The notes under the pieces were generated by a model. That model made no database searches and was not told the origin of the DNA. It worked only from the letters and a program-made list of their open reading frames with translations. 32,486 nucleotides of DNA from Gammaproteobacteria bacterium (lineage in GTDB: Bacteria; Pseudomonadota; Gammaproteobacteria; Pseudomonadales; Azotimanducaceae): NCBI GenBank assembly GCA_018656865.1, contig JABHYO010000021.1, positions 1 through 32,486 on the forward strand, read 5' to 3'. Positions 9,501 through 17,328 of this stretch are shown piece after piece. The position numbers and the translations under genes are program-made. Numbering within the stretch: position 1 is the first letter of the stretch; each line of letters opens with the position of its first letter.

Positions 9501-10047
9501 GATCCAGGAATGCATTGTAGCCAACAACGAATACCTCATCCCCGAGAAACCTGAGCAATGTTCGATTGTAGATATAGTCAAGTAACAGGCAGTGACGTTT
9601 GTCGAAACTATTCCTACGCTCCAGTGAAGCCGCAACATCGAGCGGATTTCGGTGAACCACAATCGAAACCGCTTCAATTCCCAATGCCTTAAACTGTTCT
9701 TGCCAGAAAGGCATCAGCAGGCACATACGCGGATCTTTGACAGCCCACCGGTCGGTTTCGGCGAACTTGGTTTTCAGCAGCTCTTGTGCCCGCGCCTCCA
9801 ATTCTGGAGTACTGGTAGTTTCGCTGACAATGCCGTTGAGCGGCGAGTCCCAGGACGAATAGTTGTGTGCCAGCAGGGCATCATTGAAGGCCACCATATC
9901 CAGATCTTCGAAGAACCCTTTAGGATTGTCCCCCCCTCCCGGCATCAGATTGTCGCCCAAAGAATAGCCCAGCAAAGGCATGCTGCTGGCAATCAGGCTA
10001 GTACCGGAACGGTGCATACCTAAAATGACGACAAGCTGTTTAGGCAT
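6526..10047 (-). CDS. Sulfotransferase - coiled coil - GT2 - GT-B fusion
   Basis: This 1173-residue protein combines three catalytic modules. Residues 1 to about 250 are a sulfotransferase, with the PAPS loop GMHRSGTS (10-17), an NPKGFFED segment and a 3'-phosphate site around VVHRNPLDVAASLERR. Residues about 270-425 are charged heptad-like sequence, probably coiled coil, ending in an NSVSFRLGRLITYP motif that recurs in O-antigen glycosyltransferases. Residues about 538-770 are a GT2 domain: VSVVIPVYNQ, ADDCSTD, LLNNDT near 619, and a YYEDTDLAFR acceptor motif. Residues about 805-1173 are a GT-B (GT4-like) domain with FGAGIKGKVLEAMDRGVPVV near 1080. It overlaps the permease gene by four bases and lies 26 bases after the methyltransferase gene. 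I infer that it extends and sulfates the exported polysaccharide. No strong ribosome-binding site is seen. Confidence 0.92.
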   Translation of the reverse strand: MPKQLVVILGMHRSGTSLIASSMPLLGYSLGDNLMPGGGDNPKGFFEDLDMVAFNDALLAHNYSSWDSPLNGIVSETTSTPELEARAQELLKTKFAETDRWAVKDPRMCLLMPFWQEQFKALGIEAVSIVVHRNPLDVAASLERRNSFDKRHCLLLDYIYNRTLLRFLGDEVFVVGYNAFLDRPGSELSRIASHLDARVDTLGLETFVKESVDPQLRHYGYGDKDLETDPAAFPSLLKISRLMTELSDGRRATVNQLVRSLPEDVQLERELLALQLRRDVESRRQSEAIELALKQDIESLKVERKRLGADIEDRNRQLQEREKHISLLQDEVAKLDDTLRQSSQIISERDQQILDEREEKRSELEAVSHHLDAARSTVNHQVREISQLGDLVSDLYKKEEEGRAQIEGYQQHIRDYDRVHRELLNSVSFRLGRLITYPVRKPFTSFVISRLPEDSVSLRIIGFLRSCISHPLATFRLLSLRRIRNFYLLLTKRQDLVDQVISSYEEVLVPTEPEPDPSVHHYTDGELAGLSLRFPVYENPRVSVVIPVYNQIDYTLKCLESISHNLPDTSFEIVIADDCSTDPTGDVLAGVEGIKVIRHPQNLKFLRSCNRAVDFCRGDYVFLLNNDTMVKPGWLDSLVETFEVHEDAGLVGSKLVYPDGQLQEAGGIVWRDASAWNFGRLQDPEKPEYNYLREVDYVSGAAIMFPRKLFLDLGGFDDIFAPAYYEDTDLAFRIRETGKKVYYQPASVVVHFEGISNGTDEGSGLKQYQVANRDKFEDKWRSVLTADHFANGEEVFTARERSQGRTTVLVIDHYVPHFDKDAGSRSTFLYLRLLVQAGCNVKFLGDNFFRHEPYTTALQQMGIEVLYGGEYEKNWKRWLREQANYLDVIYLMRPHIAEKYIDVINQLSPKPKTIYFGHDLHYLRMQRQAQISGDGELKAEADYWRGKEYALFDKLDMIYYPSQVEVDEIRACKPDLPVKAIPLYAFEQFDVQPVNFSDRSDLLFVGGFNHPPNADGLRWFVDEVFPEILSKQRMKLNIVGSNMPQEITDLAGEDIVVHGFLSDEKLDELYRSVRLSVVPLRFGAGIKGKVLEAMDRGVPVVTTRIGAEGIPRSEDVLMIADDAERMASLIASCYNDEVSLSKHSMLARETVQANFSTGAVLDVIADDFMITGK

Positions 10048-10073
10048 AAGTCGGACAGTAGACTAAAGAGAGG

Positions 10074-10925
10074 TTATTTTAACACGGTGTCAGAAGACCG
10101 CGTGGCTCTGATCACCACCAACCCTGGACCACGATGACCCAGCTCAGGATCCCGGTAAAGCTCAAGACAGGCACCGTCGAAACCTACCTCGTTCATCATG
10201 TCTATCAAATCCCAACCAAAGTCAGTATAAACCAGAGATCCTTCATCTGAGATAGGGTTACCGTGATATAGAGGTGGTTCAATATATTCGATGCCTGTAC
10301 TCCCCGGTCTCGCTCTAGTCAGTGAGCTTTCCCGATCACTGTGAAAGGGAAAAGTTGCGATTATCCTACCACCGGGTTTCAGCACTCTGGCACATTCTGA
10401 AAAAGCATCGATCGGTGAAGGCACGTGCTCAAATACATCATTGCTGACAATAAGGTCGTAGTGCGCATCAGGCAGACTTAGATGGGTCGCATCCTCATGC
10501 CGGATTCCATTCGCCAGTATCATCTTCACGCCTAGCCTGAGCGAACGGTATAGCGACCTGAGTAGCTGTTTTCCGTTCACAGGCGCCATATATCGAAAAG
10601 GCATCACCCGTACACCGGGGGAAAAACTCTCTTCAAAGAATTCACTACCTGTTACATGAAGTGACGAAGAACGTAACCAGCGATAAAGCGGGGTAGTCTG
10701 TTCCATGACGTAGACCGACTCTTCACCCTTCAAGTCAGTGGCGAGGCTAGCCATAAGTCTTTGTCGATTCGACATCCGGCAACAGGGACAGATCATCACC
10801 TCACGCCAGTTAGGCCCGCTATCGGCAGTTTCACTGGCTCGATAGTCCACCAGGAACCTAACTCGTTTTGAGCAGGGTAAACAGAATCCATCGACATGAA
10901 AGGACCGACCACGTCGGTCGATCAT
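10074..10925 (-). CDS. SAM-dependent methyltransferase with Cys-rich N-terminus
   Basis: This is a class I methyltransferase of the Methyltransf_11 type. YDLIVSNDVFEHVPSPIDAFSECARVLKPGGRIIATFPF is the familiar motif II to motif III stretch, although the classical N-terminal GxGxG motif I is hard to see. The N-terminus has C15-x2-C18 and C46-x-C48-C49, which may bind zinc. I place the start at 10925 because GAGG lies eight bases before it; an in-frame ATG at 10943 would add six residues. As first gene of the minus-strand run leading into the sulfotransferase/GT fusion and ABC genes, it probably methylates a sugar of the same polysaccharide, which is inference. Confidence 0.85.
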   Translation of the reverse strand: MIDRRGRSFHVDGFCLPCSKRVRFLVDYRASETADSGPNWREVMICPCCRMSNRQRLMASLATDLKGEESVYVMEQTTPLYRWLRSSSLHVTGSEFFEESFSPGVRVMPFRYMAPVNGKQLLRSLYRSLRLGVKMILANGIRHEDATHLSLPDAHYDLIVSNDVFEHVPSPIDAFSECARVLKPGGRIIATFPFHSDRESSLTRARPGSTGIEYIEPPLYHGNPISDEGSLVYTDFGWDLIDMMNEVGFDGACLELYRDPELGHRGPGLVVIRATRSSDTVLK

Positions 10926-11029
10926 GGCCTTGTCCTCTCTCATCGAGTCAGCCGCCAGTTTGGCCTGGCATGTGACAAATTCTGCCGGGTCTGCAGTTCT
11001 AATGACGGCTTCGAGGCGCTTAACCAGCT

Positions 11030-12271
11030 TTAGCTACCCGTCGGGATCTTGTTGAATGGCACACCCTTGTCAGCACGCATGTCTTCTGGCAATCCGAGGA
11101 CTCGCTCGGAAATGATATTACGCAGGATCTGATCAGTACCGCCTTCAATTCTGACTCCGGGGGAGCGCATCAACATGGATTGAACCTTGGCGGAGCCCGC
11201 AGCGATCTCTGGGTCGAGAATGACGCCGCCAAGCCCCTGAAGATCGATCGCATACTTGGCAACATCCTGCATCATGCCGCCAGCCACCAACTTTCCGATA
11301 CTGTTCTCTGGACCCGGCGTCTCACCTTTTGATAGCGAGGTAATCGCTCTTGAAGCTGTATTACGCAGCCCAGCACTTTTGGCATACCAGTCCGCCAGTC
11401 TTGAACGAACAGCAGGGTCTTCAATCGCTTTGCCGGATGCGATGCGAAGCTGGTCAACCAGTTCATGAATTTCCGGGAAGCCAGTAGCAATCCCACCGCC
11501 TATCGCCATTCGCTCGTTCATCAGCGTGGTCAGCGACACTTTCCAGCCTTCACCGACCTCACCGAGGCGTTGAGCATCTGGAATCCTGACGTTGTCGAAG
11601 TAAACTTCATTGAAGCCACTGTCACCGTTTAGCTGTTTTATCGGCCGGATATCGACACCATCTGATCGCATGTTCAGGAAGAACATGGTCATCCCCTTGT
11701 GCTTGGGCACTTCCGGGTCCGTCCTGGTAATCAGGATGCCAAAATCACTGTTTTGGGCTCCTGAAGTCCAGATCTTTTGACCATTGATAACCCAGTCATC
11801 CCCATCTCGCTCAGCGCGTGTCCTCAATCCTGCAAGGTCCGAACCGCTGGGCGGTTCAGAAAAAAGCTGGCACCAGATTTCTTCACCACTGGCAAGTTTT
11901 GGTAAGTAGCGCTGTTTCTGCCCTTCGCTGGCATAGGCCATCATCGTTGGCCCACACATGCCATGACCGATAATAAATGTTCCACTGAGACGACCGTACA
12001 CCCCTTCTTCCTGGTTCCATATAACACTCTCAATAGGGGTTGCACCACGACCACCGCATTCCTTTGGCCACTGTAAACAGGCCCAACCGGCATCAGCTTT
12101 CTTCTTCTGCCATTTCCTGGCTTCTTCGAGCGGGTCATATTCACCAGTGCGTGTCGATCCAAATCCACTGGTCGAAAGGCTCTCAAATAAATACGTCGGG
12201 GCGTTCTCCGCAATCCAACTTCTGACTTCCTGCCGGAATGCCGCTTCTTCGGCTGTATCACTGAAATCCAT
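11030..12271 (-). CDS. Acyl-CoA dehydrogenase, catalytic subunit of a probable heteromeric enzyme
   Basis: This 413-residue acyl-CoA dehydrogenase has the family layout: N-terminal helices, the beta-domain motif FSEPPSGSDLAGLRTRA, then DDWVINGQKIWTSGAQ, and the C-terminal helical domain. The base is present: E376 in RIEGGTDQILRN occupies the place of the catalytic Glu of medium-chain acyl-CoA dehydrogenase. The start overlaps the stop of the upstream acyl-CoA dehydrogenase gene by one base (TAATG), which indicates coupled translation. Pairs of this size and order resemble the heteromeric FadE/ChsE enzymes of steroid side-chain degradation, so the substrate may be bulky. The specificity cannot be read from sequence. 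Confidence 0.93.
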   Translation of the reverse strand: MDFSDTAEEAAFRQEVRSWIAENAPTYLFESLSTSGFGSTRTGEYDPLEEARKWQKKKADAGWACLQWPKECGGRGATPIESVIWNQEEGVYGRLSGTFIIGHGMCGPTMMAYASEGQKQRYLPKLASGEEIWCQLFSEPPSGSDLAGLRTRAERDGDDWVINGQKIWTSGAQNSDFGILITRTDPEVPKHKGMTMFFLNMRSDGVDIRPIKQLNGDSGFNEVYFDNVRIPDAQRLGEVGEGWKVSLTTLMNERMAIGGGIATGFPEIHELVDQLRIASGKAIEDPAVRSRLADWYAKSAGLRNTASRAITSLSKGETPGPENSIGKLVAGGMMQDVAKYAIDLQGLGGVILDPEIAAGSAKVQSMLMRSPGVRIEGGTDQILRNIISERVLGLPEDMRADKGVPFNKIPTGS

Positions 12272-13368
12272 TACGCCACCTCCGGTAGTGCTGAAACCAG
12301 TTTGTTTTCCCAGTTTGATAGTCCACCAAGAACCACCGTCAGGAAATTCGACCGCCGATAATAAAGATGACAGTCAAATTCCCAGGTAAAGCCCATACCA
12401 CCATGCACCTGAATGTTGTCTCGACTGCAGAGTTGAAACGCCTGTGTGGCGGATACCCTGGCAGTAGCCGCCGCAAGCGGTAGATCCGCTGAATCGTTTT
12501 CCAGTGCCCAGGCTGCGTAATAACAGTTTGATTCCGCCAGCTTCAAAGCCACATACATGTCAGCCATCATATGCTTCAAAGCCTGGAATGAACCGATCGG
12601 TCGTCCGAAGGCAAAACGCTCCTTGGCGTAAGCTACGGCCATATCCAACGCCTTTTCTGCACCGCCTATTTGCTCAAAAGCGTATAGAACAGCCGCGCGG
12701 TTGTAGATATCTTCAAGTGCTGCCCAGCCGTCCGACACATCCAGTGATTCAGCGTCGGTGTTCTTGAATTCGATGGTCGCCGACGCCATGGTTGGATCGA
12801 CAGTATCGACAGCCCTTCTGTCAGAGCCGTCCAGTTCCGTCAATACCAGCGTCAATTCATCGCCACACCTGGCAACAACCACCGCGATATCCGCCACAAG
12901 GCCATGGGGCACGATCAACTTGGTTCCATTCAGCACACCGTTCGAAAAATTGGTTTCGATGTTTCCGGGTGAAACATCCTCAACGGTTTCAGTCACCGCC
13001 AGTGTGCCAATCAGCTCTCCGCTCGCTAGTTTCGGTAACCAGGTTTCTTTCTGGCTGTCGCTGCCGTATCGGGAAACCGCTTCCGCCGCCAGGTAGATGG
13101 ACGATGAGAAGGGTACCGGCGCCAGGCGTTTGCCCAATTCAAGCGCCGCCAGGCACAGTGTCAAATACCCTGCCTCAACCCCGCCATAAGCCGCCGGGAT
13201 GGCACTACCCTGTACTCCCATCTCCGAAAAACCCTGCCAGACCGCAGTCGCAAAGGCTTCCTCGCCCTCAAGCACTGATCTACAAACAGAGAGGTCACAA
13301 TTGTCTCTGAGAAAACGTGAAATCTGATCCTGGACCAGTTTCTCGTCATCGGAAAAGTCAAAATTCAA
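12271..13368 (-). CDS. Acyl-CoA dehydrogenase, probable non-catalytic partner subunit
   Basis: This 365-residue acyl-CoA dehydrogenase-family protein is shorter than homotetrameric enzymes. The family motif before the active-site loop is clear (IQVHGGMGFTWEFDCHLYYRR), but the sequence that follows, SNFLTVVLGGLSNWE, has no EGT/EGG motif, so the catalytic Glu appears to be absent. The FAD/substrate segment LAVTETVEDVSPGNIET is also altered from the usual TEPxxGSD. With the following gene, which retains the Glu, it fits an alpha2-beta2 acyl-CoA dehydrogenase. It is divergent from the P450 gene across 123 bases and may share control with it. A GGGG sequence lies upstream of the ATG. Confidence 0.9.
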   Translation of the reverse strand: MNFDFSDDEKLVQDQISRFLRDNCDLSVCRSVLEGEEAFATAVWQGFSEMGVQGSAIPAAYGGVEAGYLTLCLAALELGKRLAPVPFSSSIYLAAEAVSRYGSDSQKETWLPKLASGELIGTLAVTETVEDVSPGNIETNFSNGVLNGTKLIVPHGLVADIAVVVARCGDELTLVLTELDGSDRRAVDTVDPTMASATIEFKNTDAESLDVSDGWAALEDIYNRAAVLYAFEQIGGAEKALDMAVAYAKERFAFGRPIGSFQALKHMMADMYVALKLAESNCYYAAWALENDSADLPLAAATARVSATQAFQLCSRDNIQVHGGMGFTWEFDCHLYYRRSNFLTVVLGGLSNWENKLVSALPEVA

Positions 13369-13491
13369 CAGCCAGCCCCTTTCAATCCTAGGAAGGCGTG
13401 AACGCTACTCTGTCAGCTGAGATCAGTCAAACGACCGTGAGGCAAAACCGTCGAGAGTCCGCGCTTCCATCACGCGACGTGCTTTACTAAT

Positions 13492-14859
13492 ATGGAAATC
13501 CACTATCCAAAAATTGTCGAAAAAAAGCCTATGTCGGATATCGGAAACGACCAGACCAACAGCGATGCGCAACTCACTAACAAAGAGGCCCGAGAGAAAT
13601 GGGCAATAGATGTCGACATCGATCCCTATCAGATCCCGCTTGAGGAACTGGACCCGGCACACCCCTCTCTGTTTGAGCATGACCGGTTCTGGCCTTACTT
13701 CGAGCGTCTGCGAACAGAAGATCCGGTTCACTACACACCCCACAGCATGTTTGGCCCCTACTGGTCAGTTACCCGATACCAGGACATCATGCACGTGGAC
13801 ACACACCATCAGCAATTTTCATCCGACATCAACAACGGTGGGATCAGGATGGGTGGCCGCCCGGTTGAAAATCCAGACGATCAAGGTCAGTTCCACCTGC
13901 CTATGTTTATCATGCAAGATCCACCGAAACATGATGAACAGCGAGCAGTCGTTTCCCCCTCTTTCACACCAAAGAGACTACAACAGCTTGAGGGACTGAT
14001 TCGGGAGCGCGCCGCTGACATTCTCGACAATCTGCCACGTAACGAAGAATTTAATTGGGTAAGAAAAGTCTCGGTCGAACTGACCGGACAAATGCTGGCA
14101 ACACTATTCGGTGTTCCGCAGGAAGACCGGCACAAGCTGATTCACTGGTCCGACACTGTCGAACGGCTTGGCGACCCTGACTATTTCAAAACACCGGATG
14201 AAGGATTTCAGGAGCTTTGGAAGTGTTTCGAATACTTCGATGCCATCTGGAAGGATAGGCAGAATGACAATGAAATCGGTACGGATTTGATCTCCACTCT
14301 GGTCCATGGCGAGTCAACGAAGAACATGCCGCCAAACGAATTCCTCGGCAATATGCTGCTGCTCATTGTTGGCGGTAATGACACTACACGCAATTCAATC
14401 TCCGGTGGAGTACTGGCACTCAATCGTAACCCCGAAGAGTACGACAAGCTGAGAGCCAACCCGGCGCTGATACCCAAAATGGTGCCGGAAATCATCCGCT
14501 GGCAGAGCCCGGTTGCCCATATGTGCCGCACTGCTATGGAACCCGTGGAACTTGGGGGCAAGCAGATTCAAGCAGGTGACAAGGTGGTGATGTGGTATAT
14601 CTCCGGAAACCGCGACGAATCAACAATCGACAATCCCAACAGCTTCATCATTGACCGCGAAAACCCACGCCGCCACCTGTCATTCGGCTATGGCATCCAT
14701 CGTTGCGTCGGTAACCGATTGGGGGAAATGCAGCTGAATGTACTCTGGCAGGAGATTATGAAGCGCTTCGACAATATCGAACTGGTGGCCGAGCCGACCT
14801 ATCTGAGATCAAATTTTATCCACGGGATTACAGATTTACCGGTTCGGATTCCTGGTTAG
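13492..14859 (+). CDS. cyp153: Cytochrome P450 of the CYP153 family (alkane/fatty acid omega-hydroxylase)
   Basis: This 455-residue bacterial P450 inserts oxygen at terminal carbons of alkanes or fatty acids in characterised family members. The I-helix motif is GGNDTT (294-299), the ExxR motif lies in EIIRW, and the heme loop is FGYGIHRCVGNR with C405 as thiolate ligand. LLIVGGNDTTRNS, GDKVVMWY.SGNRD and HLSFG.GIHRCVGNRL are highly similar, from memory, to CYP153A proteins of Mycobacterium and Marinobacter. No signal or membrane anchor is present. An internal ATG at 13531 would remove 13 residues and is a reasonable alternative start. The usual ferredoxin and ferredoxin reductase genes are not beside it. 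It is convergent with the gene at 14867 (7 bases). Confidence 0.93.
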   Translation: MEIHYPKIVEKKPMSDIGNDQTNSDAQLTNKEAREKWAIDVDIDPYQIPLEELDPAHPSLFEHDRFWPYFERLRTEDPVHYTPHSMFGPYWSVTRYQDIMHVDTHHQQFSSDINNGGIRMGGRPVENPDDQGQFHLPMFIMQDPPKHDEQRAVVSPSFTPKRLQQLEGLIRERAADILDNLPRNEEFNWVRKVSVELTGQMLATLFGVPQEDRHKLIHWSDTVERLGDPDYFKTPDEGFQELWKCFEYFDAIWKDRQNDNEIGTDLISTLVHGESTKNMPPNEFLGNMLLLIVGGNDTTRNSISGGVLALNRNPEEYDKLRANPALIPKMVPEIIRWQSPVAHMCRTAMEPVELGGKQIQAGDKVVMWYISGNRDESTIDNPNSFIIDRENPRRHLSFGYGIHRCVGNRLGEMQLNVLWQEIMKRFDNIELVAEPTYLRSNFIHGITDLPVRIPG

Positions 14860-14866
14860 CGACGTT

Positions 14867-15301
14867 TCAACCACGGTTCAAGTTGACATCAAGCAGCGAT
14901 TCACTTTCACCGGGGCTGTTGCCGATCATGACCTGGTTCTTGTAGACCACCCAGGCTCGGGGTTCCGCAACTCCACTGATCTTATAAATACCGAATCGAA
15001 CTGTACTGTCGATTCCCATCAGACCCAGCAGCCACCAGAGAGTTATCGCCTGATCCAGAATTTTCGCTCGATAGGGACTACGCCGCGCTACGGCGCTGAC
15101 CATGTTCGCTATCCGCTGAACCTTGTTGACGCAAACATCCCGCGAGATCCGTTGTCTGCTCATCTTCTTCAGAATCCGTTCCGTTCGCCTGAACCCGCCA
15201 TGTTTCAACAGAAGTGAAACAACAGGCAGGCTAACGGATGAGCCAAACGCCACGATCCATTCCAAGGGCGACAATGCTGCCAACTGACGAAGAAATTTCA
15301 C
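14867..15301 (-). CDS. Lasso-peptide B2/transglutaminase-like protein with lost catalytic residues
   Basis: This 144-residue protein has the layout of the Transglut_core3 family (lasso-peptide biosynthesis B2): an N-terminal helical part, PYRAKILDQAITLWWLLGLMG, then GIYKISG and RAWVVYKNQVMIGN. In active members RAxC-L begins the helix and AHAWVE follows. Here the Cys position is I81 and the His position is R115, so the protease triad appears lost. The start is GTG, overlapping the ThDP-enzyme stop by four bases (GTGA), so the two are probably made together. No PqqD-like B1, asparagine-synthetase-like cyclase or precursor gene is nearby. I infer a non-enzymatic, perhaps binding, role. The family assignment rests on motif reading only. 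Confidence 0.72.
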   Translation of the reverse strand: MKFLRQLAALSPLEWIVAFGSSVSLPVVSLLLKHGGFRRTERILKKMSRQRISRDVCVNKVQRIANMVSAVARRSPYRAKILDQAITLWWLLGLMGIDSTVRFGIYKISGVAEPRAWVVYKNQVMIGNSPGESESLLDVNLNRG

Positions 15302-16866
15302 CCCAGTTCAGATATGTCGGAGTCGAGGACAGCGTCGATCAACCATGGTCCCGGTTCGGTCATGGCACGCAGGAACTGTTCATTGAATTCATCCGCGGTC
15401 GTTGCGCGGCTGCCCCTGACGCCCATACTTTCCGCCATGGCCGCAAAATCGAGGTCGGGGTTCGACAACTCCATCATCTCCAGTGTCTTCCTGTTCATGG
15501 ACTGAGCACCCACCCGTGCAAGTTCAATCTGGAGAATCTGATACTTTCTGTTGGAGAAAACCACCGTGCAGACATCCAGTTGTTCCCGCGCCATAGTCCA
15601 GAGCGCCTGAATGGTGTACATAGCGGCGCCGTCACCCTCGAGACAGACAACCTTGCGGTCGGGACAGGCCACTGCCGCACCAACAGCGGCGGGCAGACCA
15701 TAGCCGATTGATCCGCCAGTCAGAGAAAGCCAGTCATGTGGCTCTGCGGTTTCAGTCAAAGGGTAAGTCATGAAGCCTGCCGTGGCACTCTCATCGACTA
15801 CAATGGCATCCGTCGGCAGATACTCGGCAAAGGCTCGGGCAACGGACTCCGGACTGATCGCTCCCGTCATGATCCCTGGGCGACTTAGCCCATTTCTTCT
15901 AGGAGTAATGTCTTGTGCACCAAGTGCGGCGACCAGCCTTGTCAGCGCGTCCTCCGCATCCTCATGCACCTCAGCCAGGCAATGAATCTCGCACCCTTCA
16001 GGATAAAACTCGCTCTCCTTGCCCGGGTAGGCAAAGAAACCGACCGGCGCCTTAGTCCCAATGGTGATCAACTGTTCCGCGTCTGCCAGTTGAACCGTTG
16101 CCTGCTCCGCAAAGTAGCCAAGTCGCTCAACGCTGCATCGTCCTTCTCCCCTTGGCAGTCTTGTCGTGAACGTATCACAGAAAACCCTGGCATTCGTATG
16201 CTGATTGATCTGATCGGCAAGTTCCAAAGATTTGGCCGTCAGGGCCAAATTCGACATGAGGATGACCGTATTTCTGTCATTGGTCAGCATTGCGGTGGCC
16301 CCGGCAACAGCCTTCTCAGCGATCCGCGGAGTCTCCGGCAGTTCTCTGGCAGCAACGGGGTCAACAGACTCATCCCAGGCGCAATCACCGGGAATAATCA
16401 GAGTCGCAACCTGACCCGGCTTCTGATTCGCCGCGATGACGGCATCAACAGCATCCCGAGGAAGATCTTTTGCAGTCGCAACACTTCTGACCCAATGAGA
16501 GACCGGATTGGATAATCCGACAATGTCTGAATTAAGAGGTGCGTCATACTTCTTGTGGAAGCTTGCGTGATCGCCGATCAGATTGACGATGGGCATATTG
16601 GCCTTCAGCGCATTGTGAAGATTGGCCGAACCATTAGAGAGACCGGGCCCCAGATGTAGTAGCGTGCAAGCGGGCTTACCCGCCATTCTGGCATAGCCGT
16701 CTGCTGCGCCGGTACAGACCCCCTCAAACAGACCCAGTATTGAACGCATGGCACCGGTCTCGCCCATCGCGGCAACCATGTGCATCTCAGAAGTGCCGGG
16801 ATTGGTAAAACAGACCTCGACACCGTTGTTGACGAGGGTCTGCAGGAGACTCATGGCACCGTTCAT
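15298..16866 (-). CDS. Acetolactate-synthase-like ThDP-dependent enzyme
   Basis: This protein of about 522 residues belongs to the thiamine-diphosphate decarboxylase/acetolactate synthase superfamily. The N-terminal PYR domain has NPGTSEMH and FEGVCTGAADGYARMAGKPA, with the Glu that activates ThDP. The C-terminal PP domain has LEGDGAAMYTIQALWT followed by NRKYQIL, the GDG-to-N motif for Mg-ThDP. I chose the ATG at 16866 (MNGAMSLLQTLVNNGVEVCF) because relatives start this way. An in-frame ATG at 16932 adds 22 residues and has GAGGAA upstream at a long spacing. No regulatory subunit (ilvH/ilvN) is present, so a catabolic decarboxylase or carboligase is more likely than valine biosynthesis. It is translationally coupled to the B2-like gene downstream. 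Confidence 0.88.
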   Translation of the reverse strand: MNGAMSLLQTLVNNGVEVCFTNPGTSEMHMVAAMGETGAMRSILGLFEGVCTGAADGYARMAGKPACTLLHLGPGLSNGSANLHNALKANMPIVNLIGDHASFHKKYDAPLNSDIVGLSNPVSHWVRSVATAKDLPRDAVDAVIAANQKPGQVATLIIPGDCAWDESVDPVAARELPETPRIAEKAVAGATAMLTNDRNTVILMSNLALTAKSLELADQINQHTNARVFCDTFTTRLPRGEGRCSVERLGYFAEQATVQLADAEQLITIGTKAPVGFFAYPGKESEFYPEGCEIHCLAEVHEDAEDALTRLVAALGAQDITPRRNGLSRPGIMTGAISPESVARAFAEYLPTDAIVVDESATAGFMTYPLTETAEPHDWLSLTGGSIGYGLPAAVGAAVACPDRKVVCLEGDGAAMYTIQALWTMAREQLDVCTVVFSNRKYQILQIELARVGAQSMNRKTLEMMELSNPDLDFAAMAESMGVRGSRATTADEFNEQFLRAMTEPGPWLIDAVLDSDISELG

Positions 16867-17095
16867 ATCACGACTACTGCAAGAAATAAAAAAAGCAGTA
16901 TACACCTTAAACCCATTGGCCAATTTCACCATCTAATCGTTAAATTCCTCAAAATAATTAGCCTCGCCTGCAATCCAAGAGTGGATGGTCAAACATTTTT
17001 CTCTTTATATTCAACAGGTTAGGATTAATAGATAAAACTGGCATGGAATGTGAACTAAATATGAGCAAAGCAAGACCGGAAGCAGGGGCGGACCA

Positions 17096-17287
17096 ATGAA
17101 CAACGCGATCAGACAATTCAGACCAGCATCGAACTGGATCTCGGCAGCATTGATTTCAGTGCTTGTGATTTCGTTCGCCGCCCTGACGGAAGCCCATGTC
17201 CGACCGCAAAGTGAGAATCACATGGTCACGGAGTTCTGTACGGGCAGCAGTGATCACAGCAATCGATTTTTTATCCGCTACCACTAA
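17096..17287 (+). CDS. Small membrane or secreted protein of unknown function
   Basis: This 63-residue ORF has one hydrophobic segment (about residues 14-32, WISAALISVLVISFAALTEA), which could be a membrane anchor or a signal peptide ending at an AEA/AHA-like site. The short polar tail holds one Cys. An AGGGGCGGA ribosome-binding sequence precedes the ATG. It is followed 41 bases later by the PspC-domain gene on the same strand, so the two may be co-transcribed. I do not recognise the family. It may be a real microprotein or a chance ORF. Confidence 0.42.
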   Translation: MNNAIRQFRPASNWISAALISVLVISFAALTEAHVRPQSENHMVTEFCTGSSDHSNRFFIRYH

Positions 17288-17328
17288 GGGAATACCTGCC
17301 AGTATCAGCAGCAACGGGAGTCAATGCC

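Noticed and set aside
14867-15301. Lasso-peptide biosynthesis cluster
   Set aside because: No B1, cyclase, precursor or exporter gene nearby, and the B2-like protein lacks its Cys and His.
15913-16515. Open frame of 200 codons on the plus strand
   Set aside because: Antisense to the ThDP enzyme; no motif.
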